Notes: a model not told the origin generated them from the sequence alone. 64,000 bases of DNA from Sphingomonas sp. GC_Shp_5 (GCF_026540855.1 NZ_JALNUP010000008.1:1-64000), one strand, 5' to 3'; shown: positions 15,249 to 24,456, counted from the stretch's first letter. Numbers and translations: made by a program.

Positions 15249-16088
15249 ATGGACGGATCGTTCGAGCTCCTGGGGAGTGCCCCCCCGGCCAGCCCTCTGG
15301 TGCTGTCGGTGCCGCACGCCGGCCGCGACTATCCGGCGGCGCTGTTCGCGGCGCTGCGGGTACCGATCGCGGCGTTGCTGCCGCTGGAGGATCGCCATGT
15401 GGACGCGGTGGCGCTGGCGGCGCGGGGAGTCGAGACGATGCTGGTCCAGCGGCGTCCGCGCGCCTGGATCGATCTCAACCGCAGCGAGGCCGAGCGCGAC
15501 CCGCGCATCGACGAGGGTGCGCTGCCGAGCGCGCAGCCGAACCAATCCGCCAAGCTGCGCGGCGGCCTCGGCCTGGTGCCGCGCCGTACCGGCGGGTCGA
15601 GCGAATTGTGGCGGCGCCGGTTCGGCGCGGACGAGATCGCCGCGCGGATTGCCGAGGATTACCGGCCCTATCATGATCGGCTCGCCGGGCTGCTGGCGGC
15701 GGCGCGCGCGCGCTTCGGCATCGCCGTGTTGCTCGACGTGCATTCGATGCCGCCGCTCGCGAGCGGCGCGCAATTGGTGTTTGGCGACCGGTTCGGCCGC
15801 GCCGCCGCGTCGCGCTTCGTCGGCCGGCTGGAGGCAGAGGCGATGGCGTTCGGGATCAGGAGCGCGATCAACACGCCTTATGCCGGCGGCCATATCCTCG
15901 AGGCCCAGGCCGCGCCCGCGCGCGGAATCCACGCGATCCAGCTCGAGATCGATCGCAGCCTGTATCTCGATGGCATGCTCGAGGCGCTCGGCCCGGGCTT
16001 CGCGCGCACCGTGGCGGTGCTGCAGCGGATGCTGGCGGCGCTGGAAGACGAGGCGCTCGGCGCCGGCGAGGCGCTCGCCGCCGAATAA
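15249..16088 (+). CDS. N-formylglutamate amidohydrolase family protein
   Basis: 279 aa. SVPHAGRDYP, AWIDLNRSEAERDP, LLDVHSMPP and NTPYAGGHILE with the terminal ...IHAIQLEIDRSLYLD are the conserved blocks of the FGase (HutG-like) family, which hydrolyses N-formyl-L-glutamate or related N-acyl amino acids. No hut genes are adjacent, so the substrate is uncertain. A strong sRNA terminator from the opposite strand follows immediately. Confidence 0.85.
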   Translation: MDGSFELLGSAPPASPLVLSVPHAGRDYPAALFAALRVPIAALLPLEDRHVDAVALAARGVETMLVQRRPRAWIDLNRSEAERDPRIDEGALPSAQPNQSAKLRGGLGLVPRRTGGSSELWRRRFGADEIAARIAEDYRPYHDRLAGLLAAARARFGIAVLLDVHSMPPLASGAQLVFGDRFGRAAASRFVGRLEAEAMAFGIRSAINTPYAGGHILEAQAAPARGIHAIQLEIDRSLYLDGMLEALGPGFARTVAVLQRMLAALEDEALGAGEALAAE

Positions 16089-16120
16089 AAAAACCACCCC
16101 GTGTTGGAAGCACGGAGTGG
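16087..16120 (-). terminator. rho-independent terminator of the sRNA
   Basis: Stem CCACTCCGTG/CACGGGGTGG around CTTCCAA, followed by TTTTTTT on the minus strand. Confidence 0.8.
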
Positions 16121-16194
16121 CCAAGGTTCAGGGAGGAGGCACACCCGGAGGTGCGCCATACAGGCTCGCGAAAGGGGGGACACGAGCGCTGTAC
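16087..16194 (-). ncRNA. suhB-like (CCUCCUCCC-type) small RNA
   Basis: On the minus strand a hairpin GGCGCACCTCCGGGTGTGCC (16138-16157) is followed by CCTCCTCCCTGAACCTTGG and a terminator stem with a run of seven T. The unpaired CCTCCTCCC anti-Shine-Dalgarno motif and this order are, as I recall the family, those of the alphaproteobacterial suhB/alpha-r14 sRNAs. A promoter (TTGAAC, 16 bp, TATTTA) fits a transcript start near 16194, giving about 108 nt. Such RNAs are thought to base-pair with ribosome-binding sites. No covariance search was run. Confidence 0.65.
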
Positions 16195-16200
16195 GAACAG

Positions 16201-16228
16201 TAAATAGGTGAGCCCTCGATTGGTTCAA
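16201..16228 (-). promoter_or_regulatory. putative sRNA promoter
   Basis: -35 TTGAAC (16223-16228) and -10 TATTTA (16201-16206) on the minus strand, 16 bp apart, 7 bp upstream of the inferred transcript start. Confidence 0.5.
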
Positions 16229-16296
16229 CCCAAACGCCGCGCCGCCCCAGTTTTTTTGATTCGCGCTGGCCGAGCCGCTCGTGCGCGCAACGACAA

Positions 16297-16322
16297 CCGC
16301 CGGCGAGGGCCCTCGCCGGCGG
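16297..16322. terminator. 26-bp perfect palindrome downstream of sapC
   Basis: CCGCCGGCGAGGG and its exact complement form a perfect hairpin 34 bp after the sapC stop. It lacks a T-run but is placed to end sapC transcription. Confidence 0.5.
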
Positions 16323-16355
16323 CCATGATCCCGACAATACGGGCCGGAGACCGGT

Positions 16356-17129
16356 TTAGTTGAACTGCTGCTGGATCTGCGGCTGCGGCGCCTTGCCCTG
16401 CTGCACCTGGCGCGCGAAGATGTCGCGCATCAGCGACAGCGAGAACAGGTGGGCGTAGAGCAGCGGCAGCATGCCCGACTGCGACATCTTGCGCAGCTGG
16501 TCGCCGCGCAGCCCGGCGAGCTTCTCCTCGTTGACCATCTGGAAGCCGCGATAGATGAACGGCGGCTGCCCTTCCTGCACCTGGATGCTGACCTCGCCTT
16601 CCATCAGCAGCTCCGCCTCGCGCAGCTCCTTCATGAAGTTCTGGGTGCGGGCACCGGCCTGCTCGAACTGCTCGGCGAAGCCGAGGATCGACTTGGTGAG
16701 CTCGCTCGGCTGACCGTTCTCGAACAAGGGATCGCCGTCGTCGAACGCACCGATCGTCTGAGACGTCGGATCGAAGCACAGCGACAGCTCCTCGGCGTCG
16801 GGGCGCAGCCGGGCGAGCATGTACGGGTAACGGCGGACATAGGCCGGCACGTAGAAGTTGTTCTCGGTGAGCTTGCCCTCGTCGTCCATGAACACGTTGA
16901 CGCCCTCGTTGAGGCCCATCAGCGCGAGCGGGATGGCATCGTCGCCGACCGAGAAGACGATCGGCATGAATCGCTGAACCAGCGGGAATTCGTCAACCGT
17001 GATCGGGATCGCATGCTGGCCGATCAGGAACGGCGCGGTCTGCTGCTGGCGGACCTTCCAAGTGCCGTGGGTATCGCTCGAGAGCGGCTCGAGGCCGTTG
17101 TAGAAAAGCGGAAGCGGCGCGCTGGCCAT
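16356..17129 (-). CDS. SapC family protein
   Basis: 257 aa. PLFYNGLEPLSSDTHG, the FLIGQHAIPITVDEFPLVQR block and FVPAYVRRYPYMLAR-type motif (here YVPAYVRRYPYML) define the SapC family, originally linked to an S-layer/Sap peptide-uptake locus but functionally undefined. In alphaproteobacteria it often stands alone, as here. The C-terminus ends in a Gln-rich tail (QQGKAPQPQIQQQFN). Confidence 0.85.
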   Translation of the reverse strand: MASAPLPLFYNGLEPLSSDTHGTWKVRQQQTAPFLIGQHAIPITVDEFPLVQRFMPIVFSVGDDAIPLALMGLNEGVNVFMDDEGKLTENNFYVPAYVRRYPYMLARLRPDAEELSLCFDPTSQTIGAFDDGDPLFENGQPSELTKSILGFAEQFEQAGARTQNFMKELREAELLMEGEVSIQVQEGQPPFIYRGFQMVNEEKLAGLRGDQLRKMSQSGMLPLLYAHLFSLSLMRDIFARQVQQGKAPQPQIQQQFN

Positions 17130-17185
17130 GAGGAAACTCTCCCATCGGGTGGATCGCGGCGCTGCTCGCCGATTGGCGCGAGGCT

Positions 17186-18649
17186 CTATTGCGCGCCGAG
17201 CGAGGGCGCAAGCGTCACGAGCTTGCCGGGGTTGAGGATGCCGAGTGGATCCATCGCCGATTTGACCGCGCGCAGCGCCGTCATCCGCGCCGGCGACGCC
17301 AGCCGCTCGAGCTCGGCGCGCTTCATCTGGCCGATGCCATGCTCAGCGGCGATTGAGCCGCCGGCGGCGACCACCAGATCGTCGACGAAGCGGGTCACCA
17401 CCGGCACGTCCTCGGCATACCAATGCGCCGGATCGGTGCCGGGCGCGGCGCGGACATGGAAGTGGACGTTGCCGTCGCCGAGATGGCCGAAGCCGCTGGC
17501 ATGGGTACCCGGGAAGCGCGCCTCGCACGCCGCCGCCGCGTCGATCATGAACCCGGGCATGCTGTCCACCGGTACCGAGATGTCGTGCTGCGACGCCGGG
17601 CCCAGCGCACGCTCCGAATCGGAGATCGATTCGCGGATCCGCCAGAACGCCTCGGCCTGGCCGTCGCTGGCGGCGATCGTCGCATCGGCGATGAGGCCGT
17701 CGGCGAGCGCGGCGGCGAGCAGTTCCTCGAGCAGCGGCTGCCCGCGCGCATCGGTCAGCTCGATCAGCAGGTGCCAGCTGTGGTCGCCCGCCAGCGGCGC
17801 GCGCGCGCCGGGAACATGCGCAAGCACCGCGGCCAGCGTCTCGCGCGGCAGGATCTCGAAGCTCTCCAGCGCGTCGGTCCGCGCCTGGATGCGCCGCAAC
17901 AGCCGCAGCGCCGCGGCAGGATCGCCGGTTCCCGCCCAAGCCGTCGCCCGCGCCGCCGGCAGCGGCACCAGCCGTAGCGTTGCCGCGGTGATCACCGCCA
18001 GCGTGCCTTCGGCGCCGACCAGCAGCTGGGTGAGATCATAGCCGCGATTGTCCTTGCGCAGCGGCGACAGCCCGTCGTGGATCGCGCCATCGGCCAGCAC
18101 CGCTTCCACCCCCGCCACCAGCCCGCGCATCGAGCCGAACCGCAGCACCTGGGTGCCGCCGGCGTTGGTCGAGACCAGCCCGCCGACCGTGGCATTGCCC
18201 TTGGCGCCGAGCGTCAGCGGGAAGCGGCGCTCGACGCCGAGCGCGGCGGCGTGGAGATCGGCGAGGATCACCCCCGCGTCGGCGACCGCAAGATGGGCCT
18301 CGGCATCGATCGCGCGGATCCGGTTCATCCGCCGCAGCGACAGGATCAGCGCCGAGCCGTCCGCCGGCGGCGTTGCGCCGCCCACCATCGAGCTGTTGCC
18401 ACCCTGCGGCACCAGCGCCACGCGATGATGGGCCGCCGCGGCGACGATCGCCGCCACCTCGCGCGTGCTCTCCGGCGCCAGCAGCGCCGGCGCGCAGCCA
18501 TGGAAGCGCTGCCGCCAATCGGTTTCCCAAGGCGTGATGTCGCCGCGCTCAGTGACGATCGTGCGCGGCCCCACCGTGCCGGCGAGCGCGTCGAGCAGCG
18601 CGCGCTGGGCGGCGGTCAGGTCGGATGGCGGCGGATCGATCACGGCCAT
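17186..18649 (-). CDS. FAD-binding oxidoreductase, GlcD/D-2-hydroxyacid dehydrogenase type
   Basis: 487 aa. The PCMH-type FAD fold is shown by ALVPQGGNSSMVGGATP and KGNATVGGLVSTNAGG, and the C-terminal FAD-oxidase domain by FGHLGDGNVHFHV and EHGIGQMKR. The family oxidises D-lactate, D-2-hydroxyglutarate or glycolate and passes electrons to quinone or an electron-transfer flavoprotein; the substrate cannot be decided from the sequence. It is co-directional with sapC, 56 bp upstream of it. Confidence 0.85.
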   Translation of the reverse strand: MAVIDPPPSDLTAAQRALLDALAGTVGPRTIVTERGDITPWETDWRQRFHGCAPALLAPESTREVAAIVAAAAHHRVALVPQGGNSSMVGGATPPADGSALILSLRRMNRIRAIDAEAHLAVADAGVILADLHAAALGVERRFPLTLGAKGNATVGGLVSTNAGGTQVLRFGSMRGLVAGVEAVLADGAIHDGLSPLRKDNRGYDLTQLLVGAEGTLAVITAATLRLVPLPAARATAWAGTGDPAAALRLLRRIQARTDALESFEILPRETLAAVLAHVPGARAPLAGDHSWHLLIELTDARGQPLLEELLAAALADGLIADATIAASDGQAEAFWRIRESISDSERALGPASQHDISVPVDSMPGFMIDAAAACEARFPGTHASGFGHLGDGNVHFHVRAAPGTDPAHWYAEDVPVVTRFVDDLVVAAGGSIAAEHGIGQMKRAELERLASPARMTALRAVKSAMDPLGILNPGKLVTLAPSLGAQ

Positions 18650-18710
18650 CGCCGCTAGAACAAGTTCATCGCCCGTTCAACGATCGGCCCTACCAAGGTG
18701 GACGCCCGTG

Positions 18711-19157
18711 ATGATCCACCCTGCCCTCCCCGTCCTGCTGCTCGCGCTGGCGGTGCCCGTCGCCGCGGCGCCGGAGGGGACGTTGGACCAGGAGCAGCTG
18801 GCGCAGCTGACCATCCACGAGCGGATCGTCATCCGCGTCCCGCGGATGCTCGGCCGCCGCGCGCCGGCGCCTGCCGCCACCGCGTGGAAGGAGAAGAAGG
18901 GCCCCAAGTGCATCGCCATCGCCGACCTCGGTGGGGCGATGGTGTCGCAGCCCGGCAGCGTCGACCTGGTGCTGACCGGCAACCGCCGCCTGCGCGCCAA
19001 GTTCGACGGCGATTGCGGGCCGATCGACTTCTATTCAGGCTTCTACCTGCGGCCTGCCGCCGACGGCCAGGTCTGCGCCAAGCGCGACGTGATCAGGATG
19101 CGATCGGGCACCAGTTGCCAGATCGATGCGTTCAAGATCCTCCGCCCCGAGCCATAA
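18711..19157 (+). CDS. secreted hypothetical protein (148 aa)
   Basis: The ATG at 18711 gives a Sec signal peptide (IHPALPVLLLALAVPVAAA) and a mature protein with QLTIHERIVIRVPRM near the start and several conserved cysteines (KCIAI, DCGPIDF, VCAKRD, SCQIDAF), suggesting disulfides in the periplasm. It resembles hypothetical proteins of sphingomonads. The function is unknown. Confidence 0.7.
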   Translation: MIHPALPVLLLALAVPVAAAPEGTLDQEQLAQLTIHERIVIRVPRMLGRRAPAPAATAWKEKKGPKCIAIADLGGAMVSQPGSVDLVLTGNRRLRAKFDGDCGPIDFYSGFYLRPAADGQVCAKRDVIRMRSGTSCQIDAFKILRPEP

Positions 19158-19256
19158 CAGCGGCGGGATTTCGCGTTTTCTTGACTTTTGTGGCTAAATC
19201 CGCGAGCGCCGCAGGCGGTGCAGCGCGCTAGACGCTGCCATTTTTCGGACATTTGC

Positions 19257-20813
19257 ATGAACTTCGCCGATCTCGGCCTTTCCGACGAACTCCTCAGCGC
19301 CGTCACGGAGGCTGGCTATTCAGAGCCGACTCCGATCCAGGCGAGCGCTATCCCCTCCGTGCTGATGATGCGCGACATCATCGGCATCGCCCAGACCGGC
19401 ACCGGCAAGACCGCCGCCTTCGTGCTGCCGATGATCGACATCCTTGCCCACGGCCGCAGCCGCGCGCGGATGCCGCGCTCGCTGATCCTCGAGCCGACCC
19501 GCGAGCTTGCCGCACAGGTCGCCGAGAATTTCGAGAAATATGGCGCCGGCCACAAGCTGTCGATGGCGCTGCTGATCGGCGGCGTCTCGATGGGTGACCA
19601 GATCAAGGCGCTGGAAAAGGGCGTCGACGTGCTGATCGCGACACCCGGCCGGTTGATGGACCTGTTCGGCCGCGGCAACATCCTGCTCACCGGCTGCTCG
19701 ATGCTGGTGATCGACGAGGCCGATCGCATGCTCGACATGGGGTTCATCCCCGATATCGAGGAAATCTGCACCAAGCTGCCCAAGCAGCGCCAGACCTTGC
19801 TCTTTTCGGCGACGATGCCGCCGCCGATCAAGAAGCTCGCCGACAAGTTCCTCGACAATCCCAAGACCGTCGAGGTGTCGCGTCCCGCCTCGACCAATCT
19901 CAGCATCAAGCAGGTGCTGGTGCCGGTCTCCGCCGTCGCCGCCAAGAAGCGCGACGCGCTGCGTCAGCTGCTCGGCCGCGAGGATGTGCGCAACGCGATC
20001 ATCTTCTGCAACCGCAAGACCACCGTGCGCGAGCTCAACAAGAGCCTCAAGCAGCATGGCTTCAAGTCCGGCGAGATCCATGGCGACATGGAGCAGGCCC
20101 AGCGGATCGCCGAGCTCGACCTGTTCAAGGACGGCAAGATCAACATGCTGGTGGCGTCCGACGTCGCCGCGCGCGGGCTCGACATCAAGGGCGTCAGCCA
20201 CGTCTTCAATTTCGACGCCCCCTGGCACCCTGACGACTACGTCCATCGCATCGGCCGCACCGGCCGCGGCGGTGCGACCGGGACCGCCTATACACTGATC
20301 ACGCCCGACGACGCCGAGAATATCGCCAATATCGAAAAGCTCACCGGTCAGAAGATCGAGCGGCTGACGCTTGGCGACGATGCGCCCGAGGCCACCTCAG
20401 CCGCCACCGGCGCCGACGAGTGCCGCCGCGGCCGCCGCGAGCGCACGCCGCGCGGCGACGCGGGCCGTGCCGCGCCCGTCCCTGCCGAGGCCGCCGCCCC
20501 GGCCGCCGACGCCGCGCCTGCCAAGCCCGGCCGTGCGCGTCGCCGTCCCCGCCAGGCCGACGCCGAGGCGCCTGCTGAGATGGTCGCCGCCGCCGTGCCC
20601 GAGATCGATGATCGCGCCGAGGCACCCGCGCCGGTCGCCCGCGTGCCTGAGCGCGCTCCCGAACGCACAGCGGCACGCATGCCTGATCGAGTCGCCGCCC
20701 CGCGCCACGACGAACCACGCCGCCGCCCGCGCCGCGACGAGCGCGATGACGGGCCGGATGTCGGCTGGAACGGGCCGATCCCGGACTTCCTCAACGCGAT
20801 CATCAACCCTTAA
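19257..20813 (+). CDS. DEAD-box RNA helicase (RhlE-like)
   Basis: 518 aa. Q motif (SEPTPIQASAIP), Walker A AQTGTGKT, PTRELAAQ, the DEAD box (VIDEADRMLDMGF), SAT, and HRIGRTGRGG are all present in order, so it should be an active ATP-dependent RNA helicase. From about residue 380 the tail is low-complexity Ala/Pro/Arg, typical of cold-shock and ribosome-assembly helicases. The ATG at 19257 begins directly at the Q-motif region; the longer frame is not helicase-like. Confidence 0.9.
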   Translation: MNFADLGLSDELLSAVTEAGYSEPTPIQASAIPSVLMMRDIIGIAQTGTGKTAAFVLPMIDILAHGRSRARMPRSLILEPTRELAAQVAENFEKYGAGHKLSMALLIGGVSMGDQIKALEKGVDVLIATPGRLMDLFGRGNILLTGCSMLVIDEADRMLDMGFIPDIEEICTKLPKQRQTLLFSATMPPPIKKLADKFLDNPKTVEVSRPASTNLSIKQVLVPVSAVAAKKRDALRQLLGREDVRNAIIFCNRKTTVRELNKSLKQHGFKSGEIHGDMEQAQRIAELDLFKDGKINMLVASDVAARGLDIKGVSHVFNFDAPWHPDDYVHRIGRTGRGGATGTAYTLITPDDAENIANIEKLTGQKIERLTLGDDAPEATSAATGADECRRGRRERTPRGDAGRAAPVPAEAAAPAADAAPAKPGRARRRPRQADAEAPAEMVAAAVPEIDDRAEAPAPVARVPERAPERTAARMPDRVAAPRHDEPRRRPRRDERDDGPDVGWNGPIPDFLNAIINP

Positions 20814-20984
20814 GCGATCGGCAGTGGTTGCGCGCGCCGCCTGACGATGCCGCAACCACCGTCCCCCCGGGCCGTGGCCGCCCCCTATCGCTAAACTTCG
20901 CCGGTTATCGGGTGCACATTCTCTTTGTCGACACGCCCGCGCGCAGGGCTATCTAGCCTGATGGCTGCAAAGGAATTCTGCTTG

Positions 20985-21515
20985 ATGCGCTCGATCTTCT
21001 CTCGCCCTGCCCTGATCGCGGCGGCATGTGCCGCGGTGGCGGTCCCCAGCCTCGGCGCCGATGCCGCCGTACGGGCGCCCAAGGTAGCGGCCAGCTTCGA
21101 CCAGCTCGCCAAGCCGCTGCCGCTGCCCTATGACGAGGCCGCCAACGCCGATGCCAAGATCGCCGCCGCGCGCGCGCGGGCGATCCGCGGCCACAAGCGG
21201 CTGCTGATCGATCTTGGCGGCAACTGGTGTCTCGATTGCCGGCTGCTCGCCGGCGTGATCGACCTGCCCGCCGTCCACCGCTTCGTTGCCCAGCATTATG
21301 AGGTCGTCACCGTCGATGTCGGCCGGTTCGACAAGAACGGCCAGGTGCCCGCGCGCTATGGCATCACCGGGCGGCTTGCCGGCGTGCCGGCAGTGCTTAT
21401 CGTCGATCCGCGCACCGATCGGCTGGTCAACAAGGGTCATGAGACCGCGCTTGCCGATGCCCGGTCGATGACGCCGCAGGCGCTTGCTGACTGGCTGGCA
21501 CAATGGGCCGCCTGA
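20985..21515 (+). CDS. thioredoxin-like periplasmic protein
   Basis: 176 aa from MRSIFSRPALIAAACAAVAV, a signal peptide. The thioredoxin fold contains LLIDLGGNWCLDCRLLAGVI, a CxxC variant (CLDC), and the cis-Pro loop GVPAVLIVD. Probably a periplasmic thiol oxidoreductase. An alternative ATG lies at 20961. A bidirectional terminator follows. Confidence 0.8.
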   Translation: MRSIFSRPALIAAACAAVAVPSLGADAAVRAPKVAASFDQLAKPLPLPYDEAANADAKIAAARARAIRGHKRLLIDLGGNWCLDCRLLAGVIDLPAVHRFVAQHYEVVTVDVGRFDKNGQVPARYGITGRLAGVPAVLIVDPRTDRLVNKGHETALADARSMTPQALADWLAQWAA

Positions 21516-21544
21516 TCGACGGCTCGCGGGCTCGTTGATCGCGC

Positions 21545-21574
21545 CGTGGCGCCCCCATCAACGGGGGCGCCACG
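21545..21574. terminator. bidirectional hairpin terminator
   Basis: CGTGGCGCCCCC/GGGGGCGCCACG with a 6-nt loop lies between the convergent thioredoxin-like and GST genes. Confidence 0.7.
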
Positions 21575-21599
21575 CCATCGCCCCGTGGTTACGCCGTCG

Positions 21600-22220
21600 T
21601 TATGCCGCCGCGGCGATGGCGGCATCGTCCAGGCCGGACGCACGCTGATAGGCGGCGCGCGCCGTTAGTCGCTCGGCATAAGCGGCAAATGTGTCGCGGC
21701 TCGGCAGCGAGCCGAACTGGAGCCCCCAGATCACCTGGGCGCCGACATAGACATCGGCGGCGGTGAACCGGTCGCCGGCAATGAATGGATGGGCCGCCAC
21801 CGCGGCCTCCAGCACGTCGACCACCGAGTCATAGGAGCCATAGCCGACGAACCGCTGCTGCCGGTCGTCCGGCACCACCCCGAGCGAGCGGTTGGTGACC
21901 GCCGCCTCGACCGGCCCTGCGGCGTAGAACAGCCAACGGAAGTAATCGGCCCGCTCGTCGTCGCGCGGCGCGAGTTCGGCGTCGGGGAAACTCTCGGCGA
22001 GATAGGCGCAGATCGCGGCACATTCGGTGACGACCTTGCCCCGGTGGACCAGCGCCGGCACCTTGCCCATCGGGTTGATCGACAGATACGACGGCTGTTT
22101 CATCGCCTCGGCATAATTGAGCAGCACCACCTCATACGGCGCGCTGACCTCTTCGAGCATCCAGCGTGCGATCCGGCCCCGCGATTGCGGGTTGGTGTAG
22201 AGGGTAAGGTCCGTCGCCAT
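21600..22220 (-). CDS. glutathione S-transferase family protein
   Basis: 206 aa from MATDLTLYTNPQSRGRIARW; the ORF extends far upstream but that part overlaps the hydrolase gene out of frame. The thioredoxin-like N-terminal domain has the SINPMGKVPALVHRGKVVTE motif, and the C-terminal helical domain has FIAGDRFTAADVYVG. It conjugates or reduces substrates with glutathione; the substrate is not predictable. A second ATG three bases upstream is equally possible. Confidence 0.85.
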   Translation of the reverse strand: MATDLTLYTNPQSRGRIARWMLEEVSAPYEVVLLNYAEAMKQPSYLSINPMGKVPALVHRGKVVTECAAICAYLAESFPDAELAPRDDERADYFRWLFYAAGPVEAAVTNRSLGVVPDDRQQRFVGYGSYDSVVDVLEAAVAAHPFIAGDRFTAADVYVGAQVIWGLQFGSLPSRDTFAAYAERLTARAAYQRASGLDDAAIAAAA

Positions 22221-22266
22221 CATCCGTTTCCCCGAGTCGATGGAACGAAGGTGGAACGGAACGGCG

Positions 22267-23145
22267 TCAGCCGTCAAGCCGCTGGTGGAGGAAAGCGATC
22301 GTTCGCTGCCAGGCCAATGCCGCCGCGGCCGCGTTGTAGCGATCCGCCGACGTGTCGTTGTTGAACGCGTGATCGACATCCGGATAGGTGAAGGCTTCCA
22401 CCGATTTGCCGGCTGCCTTGAGCGCTGCGGTCCACGGCACCCCGCCCGCATTCACCCGGGCGTCCTTGCCGGCATAATGAAGCATCAGCGCCGCCTGCAC
22501 CTTGGCGGCCTCCGACGGCGCCGGCGCCGGGCCATAATAAGCGACACCGGCGGTGAGCGCGGTGCCCGCCGCCACGGCGAGGCGGTCGACGAACGCCCCG
22601 CCCCAGCAGAAGCCCACCGCGCCCACCTTGCCCGAGCTGCGCTGCCGGCTGCCCATCTTGGCCATCATCGACTGCACCTGCGCGAGCGCGAGATCATAGT
22701 CGGCGGTGCCGATCAGCGTCCGCGCGCGATCCTCGTCGACGGGGGTGCCGCCCTGCGGCGCGAGCAGGTCGGGCGCGACGGCGATGAAGCCGGCCAGCGC
22801 GATCCGCCGCGCGACATCCTGGATATGCGGGGTGAGGCCGCGATTCTCGTGGATTACCAGCACCAGGCCGCGCTTGGTCGCTGCCCCCTGGCGCGCCATT
22901 GCCAGATAGGCGCGGCTCGGTTTGCCAGCATCGGTGCCGGTGAGCATCCGTGTCTTGAGCCGCGGATCGGCGGGATCGATCAGCGCCGCCGCGGCCGGCG
23001 AGGCGGCGATGCCGGCGATCAGCGCCTCGGCCGCTACCGCCGAGCCGGCGAGCGCGGTCATCTGCTTGAGCAGGGTCCGGCGATCGTGATGCTCATGGGT
23101 AAAGGCATCGTACAGCTGGACGGCGGCATCGTGCAGGTCGGACAT
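22267..23145 (-). CDS. dienelactone hydrolase family protein
   Basis: 292 aa. After a Tat-like or cleavable N-terminus (DRRTLLKQMTALAGSAVAAE) comes the alpha/beta-hydrolase core: ENRG (IHENRGLTPH), the nucleophile cysteine in GAVGFCWGG, and the histidine in DVDHAFNND. These match the Cys-Asp-His dienelactone hydrolase family. Aromatic-pathway genes are not adjacent, so the true substrate is open. Confidence 0.85.
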   Translation of the reverse strand: MSDLHDAAVQLYDAFTHEHHDRRTLLKQMTALAGSAVAAEALIAGIAASPAAAALIDPADPRLKTRMLTGTDAGKPSRAYLAMARQGAATKRGLVLVIHENRGLTPHIQDVARRIALAGFIAVAPDLLAPQGGTPVDEDRARTLIGTADYDLALAQVQSMMAKMGSRQRSSGKVGAVGFCWGGAFVDRLAVAAGTALTAGVAYYGPAPAPSEAAKVQAALMLHYAGKDARVNAGGVPWTAALKAAGKSVEAFTYPDVDHAFNNDTSADRYNAAAAALAWQRTIAFLHQRLDG

Positions 23146-23249
23146 GGCGGCTCCCGTTCGTGCAAAGGCACGCGGAGGCTAGATCAGCCGGGCGGTGGGA
23201 GCCACCCCGTTTGTCGGCCGAGCGGCCATTTCCACTCGGCCGGCGCCAA

Positions 23250-23930
23250 TCAGCGCTTGAACGGGTCCTCGAACAGCGCCCGTGCCTCGGCGGCGGGGTC
23301 CTGCGGGCCGGCCTCGGGATCGCGCAACGCCGCTTCGCGCTCGGCGCGCAGCTGGGTGAGCAGCGCCTCGCGATCGCCTTCGAGGCGGGTGTCGGTCGGC
23401 GCCGCCTCGATGCCCGCCGACTTGGCGGCCTTGGCAACGGCCGCGTCGAGCTCGCGCTGGGTGGTGAGGCCCAGTGTCACCGGATCCTTGGGGGTAATGT
23501 TGGCGATGTTCCAATGGCTGCGGTCGCGGATCGCCGCGATCGTCGTCCGCGTGGTGCCGATCAGATTGCCGATCGCGCCGTCGGTGATCTCCGGATGGTT
23601 GCGGATGATCCAGGAGATGCCGTCGGGCTTGTCCTGCCGCTTGGATACCGGCGTGTAGCGCGGGCCCTTGGTACGGCGGACCTGCTCGGGGCCCTTGATG
23701 ATCTTGAGCCGGTAATCGGGGTCGGCCTGACCTTTGTCGATCTCTTCCTGCGCCAGCTCGTGCGCGCGCACCGGATCGCGCCCGGTCAGCTTGGCACCCG
23801 CGGTATCGTCGGCGATCGCCTGCACCTCGAGGATGTGCAGCCCGCAGAATTCCGCGATCTGCTCGAACGAGAGCGAGGTATTGTCGACCAGCCAGGAGGC
23901 GGTCGCATGAGGCATGAGCGGCTGGGCCAC
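23250..23930 (-). CDS. trcR: DUF1013 regulator, TrcR-like
   Basis: 226 aa. FEQIAEFCGLHILEVQAIAD, GISWIIRNHPEITDGAIGNL and IGTTRTTIAAIRDRSHWNI are the DUF1013 blocks of the alphaproteobacterial cell-cycle transcriptional regulator TrcR. It contains two HTH-like segments. A GC hairpin followed by TATTTATTT lies 30 bp upstream of the start (23959-23980). Conserved backbone gene. Confidence 0.85.
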   Translation of the reverse strand: MAQPLMPHATASWLVDNTSLSFEQIAEFCGLHILEVQAIADDTAGAKLTGRDPVRAHELAQEEIDKGQADPDYRLKIIKGPEQVRRTKGPRYTPVSKRQDKPDGISWIIRNHPEITDGAIGNLIGTTRTTIAAIRDRSHWNIANITPKDPVTLGLTTQRELDAAVAKAAKSAGIEAAPTDTRLEGDREALLTQLRAEREAALRDPEAGPQDPAAEARALFEDPFKR

Positions 23931-24103
23931 GGGCGAACTCCGTCAGAAATAAATAGGGCCGCCCCATTCGGAGCGGCCTCGCATGGCACCCGATGTACCG
24001 CGGGCGTTGCCCAAGAGCAACCCGTGGCAAGATTCGTCGGCGATTGATGCAACTGTCACAAAACTGATTTAAGCGGTCTCATCTCGTTACAGGGGAATAG
24101 TAT

Positions 24104-24370
24104 ATGACGATCATCAAGGGCGCTGCTGCCGCCATCACCGGGCTCGCGCTCCTCGCCGCCCCCGTTGCCGCCGTCGCCGCCTCGGCCAACCCAGCCGCCA
24201 GCCTGTCGGTCGCGCGCACCCGCGCCGCTGCTCCAAGCGCCCATGCCAGCAAGCTTGGCGCCTCGGTGCCGACCACCACGCTGATCAGCATCGGCATCCT
24301 CGCCGCGCTGACCGGCATCGTGCTCGCGGTCACCGGCGGTGACGACGACGATTCGGCCGACAGCAACTAA
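24104..24370 (+). CDS. small secreted/membrane hypothetical protein (88 aa)
   Basis: N-terminal signal-like helix (KGAAAAITGLALLAAPVAAV), an Ala/Ser-rich middle, a second helix (TTTLISIGILAALTGIVLAV) and an acidic tail GGDDDDSADSN. Typical of small sphingomonad surface proteins with no known function. A hairpin terminator follows at 24413-24441. Confidence 0.65.
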   Translation: MTIIKGAAAAITGLALLAAPVAAVAASANPAASLSVARTRAAAPSAHASKLGASVPTTTLISIGILAALTGIVLAVTGGDDDDSADSN

Positions 24371-24412
24371 GCGCGCGGCGCTGCCGCACGGCAGCCCCGC
24401 CTCGACGGTCAC

Positions 24413-24441
24413 GGCCCCGCATTCCGCCGGATGTCGGGGCC
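24413..24441. terminator. hairpin between convergent genes
   Basis: GGCCCCG/CGGGGCC outer stem with partial pairing inside, between the 88-aa gene (plus) and the quinone oxidoreductase gene (minus). Confidence 0.45.
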
Positions 24442-24456
24442 GCTGTTTCGTCGGTG

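Noticed and set aside
16225..16779. 184-codon minus-strand frame over the sapC end
   Set aside because: Out of frame with sapC, which carries clear family motifs.
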